From contig JAEWBL010000600.1 of the NCBI GenBank assembly GCA_023391175.1, positions 1-8,479 of the forward strand: a DNA stretch of 8,479 bases. Reading direction: 5' to 3'. Below the pieces are notes generated by a model. The model saw only the letters and a program-made list of their open reading frames with translations, ran no database searches and was not told the DNA's origin. This document shows, one piece after another, positions 5,142 to 8,479 of the stretch (position 1 is its first letter; the number at the start of each line of letters is the position of its first letter). A program made the position numbers and the translations under genes. This DNA comes from Pseudomonadota bacterium. GTDB taxonomy: Bacteria > Pseudomonadota > Alphaproteobacteria > Rhizobiales > Xanthobacteraceae.

Positions 5142-5175
5142 GAGCCGGGCGGTTATCGCCACAGCCGCCCGGCTC
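5142..5175. repeat. Perfect 11-base-pair inverted repeat downstream of the SGNH gene
   Basis: GAGCCGGGCGG (5142-5152) pairs perfectly with CCGCCCGGCTC (5165-5175) across a 12-base loop. It begins 24 bases beyond the stop of the SGNH hydrolase gene, a position where a 3'-end hairpin would be expected. No U-tract follows on the minus strand, so intrinsic termination is doubtful; a role in transcript stabilisation is possible. The left arm repeats the sequence at 4536-4546. Confidence 0.55.
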
Positions 5176-5199
5176 GCCCGTCAAGTCCGCCCCCGCTAT

Positions 5200-6498
5200 C
5201 TAGACGACCTTGCGAATTGAGACCGCTCCGAGCCTTGCGGTCAGCGCGCCGCCGGCATTGCCAGTGGCGAAATAGAAAGTCGGGGTAAGGTTGATGGTGT
5301 CGGACGTCACCACAATAGAGGGCGTCCGCCACAGCCCAGAGAACGAGCCGTCCGGGAGCAGCTGTGTCGTGGTTAGAGCATCGATCTGGCCGCTGGCTTT
5401 GATGACGAAACCAGACCCATAGCAGACAAGGGCGCACCTGCTTGCATTGACGTTCACGCCGCCGGTGACGGACATCTCGCATTCCAAGGCGACAACGTCA
5501 CCGGTAGAAAAACCAGCTGTGATATTAGCAGCCAGCTGCGCCCGGACATCGATGGCATCCGATCCGGCAATATCCAGCTTCAACCAGTTCCCCGGACCTC
5601 CGTCCGCGCGTGCCTCCACCGAAGCCACGGACGTCCCGGTTCCGCCATTCACACTGTTCTTCCACCCCGTCGGGACGGTGCCGCTCGCGCCGGTGCCAGC
5701 GTTGGAGCCACTGCTGCCTTGCATCAACCCGTAGCCGAACAGATTGCCGCTCGGGTTGTTAGATGCGTCGTAGGTATCCCGAGGCGAGGCAAATCCGCGG
5801 GCGGCCTTTGGGTACGCGGCGAAGTACGCGGCGATCTCCTTCCCCGCAACGAAGGCTCCCTTCGGCGCCAAGTGGATGCCGTCCGAATAGTACCCGGAGA
5901 TCGGGTCGCCGGTGGCGCTGGCGGCGTCGGCGAGAACCGCCGTCAGATCGACTACGAGCGCCCCAAGGGCCGGGGCGTTGGCGCGAATAAGAGAATTGAA
6001 GCGGCAGCTCTGCAAAGCGGCGGAAGCGCCCGGAGAGAACGTTGATTGCTGGCGCGGCAGATCGAGCACGACGATGGGCCGAACGCGCGCCATGAGAGCT
6101 CGCGTGATCTGCGCGGCCAGGATAGTCCATGCATCGGCTGCGGTACCGCCCGCGTTGAATGTGTTCGTGCCGGTGACGATCAGCACGGCCCCGCAGCGCG
6201 GCGTGACAGCAAGCAGGCTGTCCATCTGCCCCGGGATGGCACTGACCTGCGTGCCTCCAGCCGCGAAGGAGTGGGCGGCGGACAATTTGATGCGGCCATA
6301 GGAAAAGAATTCAAGCCATGTCGCGAGCTGCGACGAGCTTTTATAGAGATTCACCCCGGAGGTGTTGAACACAACGTTCCGGCTGTCCCCGACCAGCCCA
6401 AGAGTGATCGGGTTGGAGAGCATAGCCCTCATGTCCGCCGCCTCCAAGGCCAGCCCCTGCGCCGCCAAAAAGTCCGGGTCATCAACAAGCCGTCCCAT
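5200..6498 (-). CDS. Phage tail-associated SGNH/GDSL-type hydrolase
   Basis: Encodes 432 residues. An N-terminal helical part (1-30) is followed by an SGNH hydrolase domain at about 31-230. Block I is LGLVGDSRN with nucleophile S39, the block III-like motif is IVTGTNTF with N112, and block V is YYSDGIHLAPKG with D206 and H209. The catalytic Ser, Asp and His and the block III Asn are present; a block II glycine is not clear. The C-terminal half (about 250-432) is glycine- and threonine-rich and beta-structured, starting NPSGNLFGYGLMQGSSGSNA, and resembles a carbohydrate-binding-like jelly roll. SGNH enzymes in phage tails usually deacylate capsule, LPS or other surface glycans, so this is likely a tail-spike enzyme. 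The start at 6498 shares its A with the TAA of the preceding 56-residue gene (TAATG). Confidence 0.85.
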   Translation of the reverse strand: MGRLVDDPDFLAAQGLALEAADMRAMLSNPITLGLVGDSRNVVFNTSGVNLYKSSSQLATWLEFFSYGRIKLSAAHSFAAGGTQVSAIPGQMDSLLAVTPRCGAVLIVTGTNTFNAGGTAADAWTILAAQITRALMARVRPIVVLDLPRQQSTFSPGASAALQSCRFNSLIRANAPALGALVVDLTAVLADAASATGDPISGYYSDGIHLAPKGAFVAGKEIAAYFAAYPKAARGFASPRDTYDASNNPSGNLFGYGLMQGSSGSNAGTGASGTVPTGWKNSVNGGTGTSVASVEARADGGPGNWLKLDIAGSDAIDVRAQLAANITAGFSTGDVVALECEMSVTGGVNVNASRCALVCYGSGFVIKASGQIDALTTTQLLPDGSFSGLWRTPSIVVTSDTINLTPTFYFATGNAGGALTARLGAVSIRKVV

Positions 6499-6668
6499 TA
6501 GGAGACCTTTCTTCCATAAATTGGAGAGCCGTCAGCGCCCGTGAGCCAGCCATTGCTACCTCGAAGGCGCTCGTAGATCTGGCCCGCGATGGCGATGCGA
6601 AGAGGCGGGCCGCCGGTGGCGAGCGGCAGGCTCCCCGGTTGCAGGGTGAGCGTGAGGGCAATGGGCAT
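6498..6668 (-). CDS. 56-residue hypothetical protein in the tail operon
   Basis: Encodes 56 residues, beginning MPIALTLTLQPGSLPLATGG and ending GWLTGADGSPIYGRKVS. The Shine-Dalgarno site AGGAG (minus strand of 6675-6679) has 6-base spacing and is the best in this part of the window. The stop overlaps the SGNH start by one base, so the two are coupled. Codon choice is strongly G/C at third positions, like its neighbours. There is no membrane segment and no cysteine. The sequence looks beta-rich, suggesting a small tail-tip or fibre-attachment protein or a chaperone, but I do not recognise a family. The 69 bases between it and the preceding fibre gene hold nothing I can name. Confidence 0.75.
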   Translation of the reverse strand: MPIALTLTLQPGSLPLATGGPPLRIAIAGQIYERLRGSNGWLTGADGSPIYGRKVS

Positions 6669-6737
6669 GGATGGCTCCTGAGGTGAGGAGGCGGCGGGGA
6701 GGCTGGGGCGGTTCGGGCAATCGCCGGCAGAGCCGCG

Positions 6738-7901
6738 TCAGGCGTCGTTGAAGAGGTTGAGGGTCACGTTGATGTAGGCGGCCACCAGCTTGGCGTCGGC
6801 CGCATAGGTGTCCGTCGCGTCCGCTGCGTCGCGGTAGATCTCGATGAAGAGGAGCGCGTTGTCCGCCGGGGTGCCGGACGGCGTGACCACGGTGATGTCG
6901 GTGTAGCAGGTGGCCGTGGCGACGCCTGAGGTCGGGTCCGCATGCGCGACCGGGGTGCCCCACGCGCGGTCGAGATTGTCCGTGCCGTCGTAATAGTCGA
7001 CGCAGGCGGCCCGGACGGCCCAGCGCACATTGCCCGTCGCGTTGCTCGCCGGCTGCCAGATCAGGCGCGCGGTGAAGGTGCCCTCATTCCACGACTTGGG
7101 CATGGGCAGGCAGACTTGCGCATATTCGGCCGTGCCCGCATCGTAATCGAGGGAGCGCACCATGCGCTTGTTGGAAGAGGTCTCCACCAGCCCCTGCGCA
7201 GGGCCATTGGTGGTGCGCGGCGTGAAGTCGGCTGCAGTGAGACAGATGCTGCGCACGCCCGGGGCCGGCATCTGCGCCACCGGCACCTTGGCGCCGCTGT
7301 CGAGCGAGGCCACGCCGTTCGCCGCGCCCACCTGTGCAGCCGTGACCGACGACCAGCTGACCCACGCCGAGGCGGTGCGGACATAGAGTGCATCGGCATT
7401 CTTGCCATAGGCGAACCAGCCCTGCTCGGGCGCGGTGAAGCCCCATGCGCTGCCCAGCCAGACGGCGAGGTAGCCAGCATAGCCGGACCATGCGCCCGTT
7501 GGCGACGTCCCCACCACATAAAGGTCGTCCGCCACCGGAGAGCCCGGCGGGGTGTTCAGATTCACTTGCTTGACCGAATAGAAGTTCGCGCCCCCGGCAA
7601 GGATGCGCTGGCGCTCGATCAGTTCCCGGGTCCGCTCGGCGACATAGGTGCCGCTGTTCCGGTCGGGCGAGTTGTAGACGATCATGTAGGCCGAGGCCGA
7701 GAGGGTCGATCCCGGCCAGCCATAGGCCAGCGTCAGGTGGGTGTCGTCCGTCACCGAGAGGACGCGCACCGCCCGGCCGCCCGCCTCCAGCGTGTCGCCC
7801 GGCACCACGGTCGCGCTCCAGAGCGTCCCGACGCCGGTCACGGCCGTGGCGTTGGCAGTCACCGAGATCGTGCCCGCCCCATAGAAGTTCGTGAAGGCCA
7901 T
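6738..7901 (-). CDS. Tail fibre protein with DUF2793-like domain
   Basis: Encodes 387 residues. Residues 1-78 are a beta-rich N-terminal module (NFYGAGTISVTANATAVTGV...) of the kind found at the virion-attachment end of fibres. Residues about 108-185 match the DUF2793 pattern: VNLNTPPGSPVADDLYVVG, GAWSGYAGYLAVWLGSAWGF, then PEQGWFAY. Residues 196-213 (GVASLDSGAKVPVAQMPA) are the fibre linker often written 'GLAxLDxxGKVPxxQLP'. Residues 217-387 form a C-terminal beta-sandwich with IYRDAADATDTYAADAKLVAAYI, a pattern common in receptor-binding ends of marine and rhizobial phage fibres. Likely role: host-surface recognition. ATG at 7901 has AGGGA with 6-base spacing, overlapping the stop of the preceding gene; 9 bases separate the two genes. 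Confidence 0.84.
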   Translation of the reverse strand: MAFTNFYGAGTISVTANATAVTGVGTLWSATVVPGDTLEAGGRAVRVLSVTDDTHLTLAYGWPGSTLSASAYMIVYNSPDRNSGTYVAERTRELIERQRILAGGANFYSVKQVNLNTPPGSPVADDLYVVGTSPTGAWSGYAGYLAVWLGSAWGFTAPEQGWFAYGKNADALYVRTASAWVSWSSVTAAQVGAANGVASLDSGAKVPVAQMPAPGVRSICLTAADFTPRTTNGPAQGLVETSSNKRMVRSLDYDAGTAEYAQVCLPMPKSWNEGTFTARLIWQPASNATGNVRWAVRAACVDYYDGTDNLDRAWGTPVAHADPTSGVATATCYTDITVVTPSGTPADNALLFIEIYRDAADATDTYAADAKLVAAYINVTLNLFNDA

Positions 7902-7910
7902 GGATGATCC

Positions 7911-8479
7911 CTATGGCAGCGGGCCCCAGGCGGGCCGCCCCGTGGTGCAGATCGAAAAGAAGTCGAGATAGGCGTAGGGCGTGGTCGTGGTGCCCCATTG
8001 CGTAAGGCCCACATAGCCGGAGGCGGAGCCCGGCCCGACGAAAGCGAGGCTCCAGAACGTCGGCTCGGGGGTCCCGCGCGGCCAGACCTTCATCCGGCGC
8101 TGATCGCCCTTCACGTTGAGCCGCAGCCAGTACCAGGTGTCATAGGCCCACGCGAAGTCGGCAGCGCCGGCGGCAGCATCATAGGTGGGGCCGAACCACA
8201 TGCGCTGGTTCGCCGCCGCGCCGCTCACCAGATCGCAGACCAGCCCCGCCGCCTGATGCGTCGCAGAAGCGGAGCGGCGGAACATGATTTCCATCGGGAA
8301 CACGATGGGGCCGTTGACCATGCGGATGCCGGCGAGGATATCGCCATCCGTCACTGCCGAGCCCGGCGCGTCGAAGGAGATCTCCGCATAGGTGGCGGCA
8401 CCCGGCGTGCCGAAGCCGCCGGTGACGCGGATCGCCTTGCCGTTCAGCGCGGAGGCGACGGAATTGGTGACGACCGCCA
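7911..8479 (-). CDS. Tail protein with concanavalin A-like (LamG-type) domain, 5' end missing
   Basis: The reading frame is open from the right edge to a TAG at 7911-7913, about 189 visible codons; the true start is outside the window. A GTG at 8354 is in frame but unlikely to be the start, because the sequence upstream of it reads smoothly as protein (LNGKAIRVTGGFGTPGAA... then AEISFDAPGSAVTDGDI). The visible part looks like a beta-sandwich with WYWLRLNVKGDQRRMKVWP, then TPEPTFWSL, SGYVGLTQWG and YLDFFSI. These recall LamG/concanavalin A-like folds, where the 'R.KvW' and 'GyvGl' strands are typical. Likely a tail fibre or baseplate-associated glycan-binding protein. First of the four tail-tip genes in this window. 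Confidence 0.75.
   Translation of the reverse strand, partial: AVVTNSVASALNGKAIRVTGGFGTPGAATYAEISFDAPGSAVTDGDILAGIRMVNGPIVFPMEIMFRRSASATHQAAGLVCDLVSGAAANQRMWFGPTYDAAAGAADFAWAYDTWYWLRLNVKGDQRRMKVWPRGTPEPTFWSLAFVGPGSASGYVGLTQWGTTTTPYAYLDFFSICTTGRPAWGPLP

Larger units (their letters stand above)
4441..5199. other. 759-base interval without a large gene between tail and lysis modules
   Basis: No frame of convincing length or composition spans this interval. Frames of 60-110 codons on either strand here have no Shine-Dalgarno site and low-complexity translations. What it does hold: a minus-strand intrinsic terminator (4461-4488), a GC-rich hairpin (4539-4568), a 25-residue plus-strand membrane peptide (4649-4726), three TCGCGA palindromes (4731-4765), a weak promoter-like pair (4768-4797), a large imperfect stem (4828-4902), a hairpin (4938-4960), a 23-residue plus-strand membrane peptide (4976-5047), and an 11-base-pair perfect stem (5142-5175). 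It is visibly less GC-extreme than the flanking genes between about 4600 and 5130. Confidence 0.8.

Noticed and set aside
4500..5200. tRNA or CRISPR repeats in the gene-poor interval
   Set aside because: No cloverleaf with a T-arm GTTCRA signature and no regularly spaced 25-40 base repeats were found; only short GC-rich arms recur.
5125..5220. Possible third plus-strand small peptide of 31 residues starting MSLDGWSRAV
   Set aside because: It has no Shine-Dalgarno site at workable distance, no hydrophobic segment, and its 3' end overlaps the SGNH gene on the other strand.
6942..7907. Plus-strand 321-codon frame opposite the DUF2793 fibre
   Set aside because: Arg/Gly/Ala-rich antisense shadow without motifs.

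Overview
The window is a G+C-rich piece of phage late and accessory DNA. It is probably a prophage or temperate phage of an alphaproteobacterium, most likely Hyphomicrobiales (Rhizobiales). The pointers are a DUF2793-type tail fibre, a rhizobial-style lysozyme with a peptidoglycan-binding domain, an Rz1-like lipoprotein with an 'AHN...C' signature, and a small CxxC/CxxC protein beginning MDLANM beside an SRAP (YedK-like) gene. No integrase, att site or tRNA is visible, so prophage versus free phage cannot be settled. All names come from motif recognition by eye; no search was run.

Layout. Nearly everything reads on the minus strand, so gene order runs from the right edge to the left. (1) Tail-tip block, 8479 to 5200: a truncated tail protein with a concanavalin-like fold, a DUF2793 tail fibre, a 56-residue protein, and an SGNH/GDSL hydrolase that probably trims surface glycans. 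(2) A 759-base stretch, 5199 to 4441, without a large gene. On the opposite (plus) strand it holds two single-pass membrane micropeptides (25 and 23 residues), each with a strong Shine-Dalgarno site. It also holds several hairpins sharing a GCCGGGCG core, three clustered TCGCGA palindromes, and a near-perfect UUCG-type intrinsic terminator pointing at the lysis genes. (3) Lysis cassette, 4440 to 2261: a membrane-tailed lysozyme, a three-helix membrane protein with an i-spanin-like tail, an out-of-frame overlapping o-spanin lipoprotein, and a coiled-coil protein with one C-terminal membrane helix (holin-like). (4) Accessory block, 2201 to 346: a helix-turn-helix/metallophosphoesterase fusion overlapping a deoxynucleoside monophosphate kinase. 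(5) Converging from the left edge on the plus strand: the 3' end of an SRAP gene and an overlapping zinc-ribbon protein.

How it works together. Tail-tip proteins recognise and perhaps deacylate the host surface. The lysis genes are packed with 1-4 base overlaps and are probably translated as a coupled unit. The terminator about 20 bases upstream of the lysozyme start suggests that lysis transcription depends on read-through or antitermination. The most unusual part is the 4441-5199 interval. Its two membrane micropeptides are antisense to any transcript running from the tail genes into the lysis genes, which makes them candidates for a small toxin, antiholin or superinfection function.
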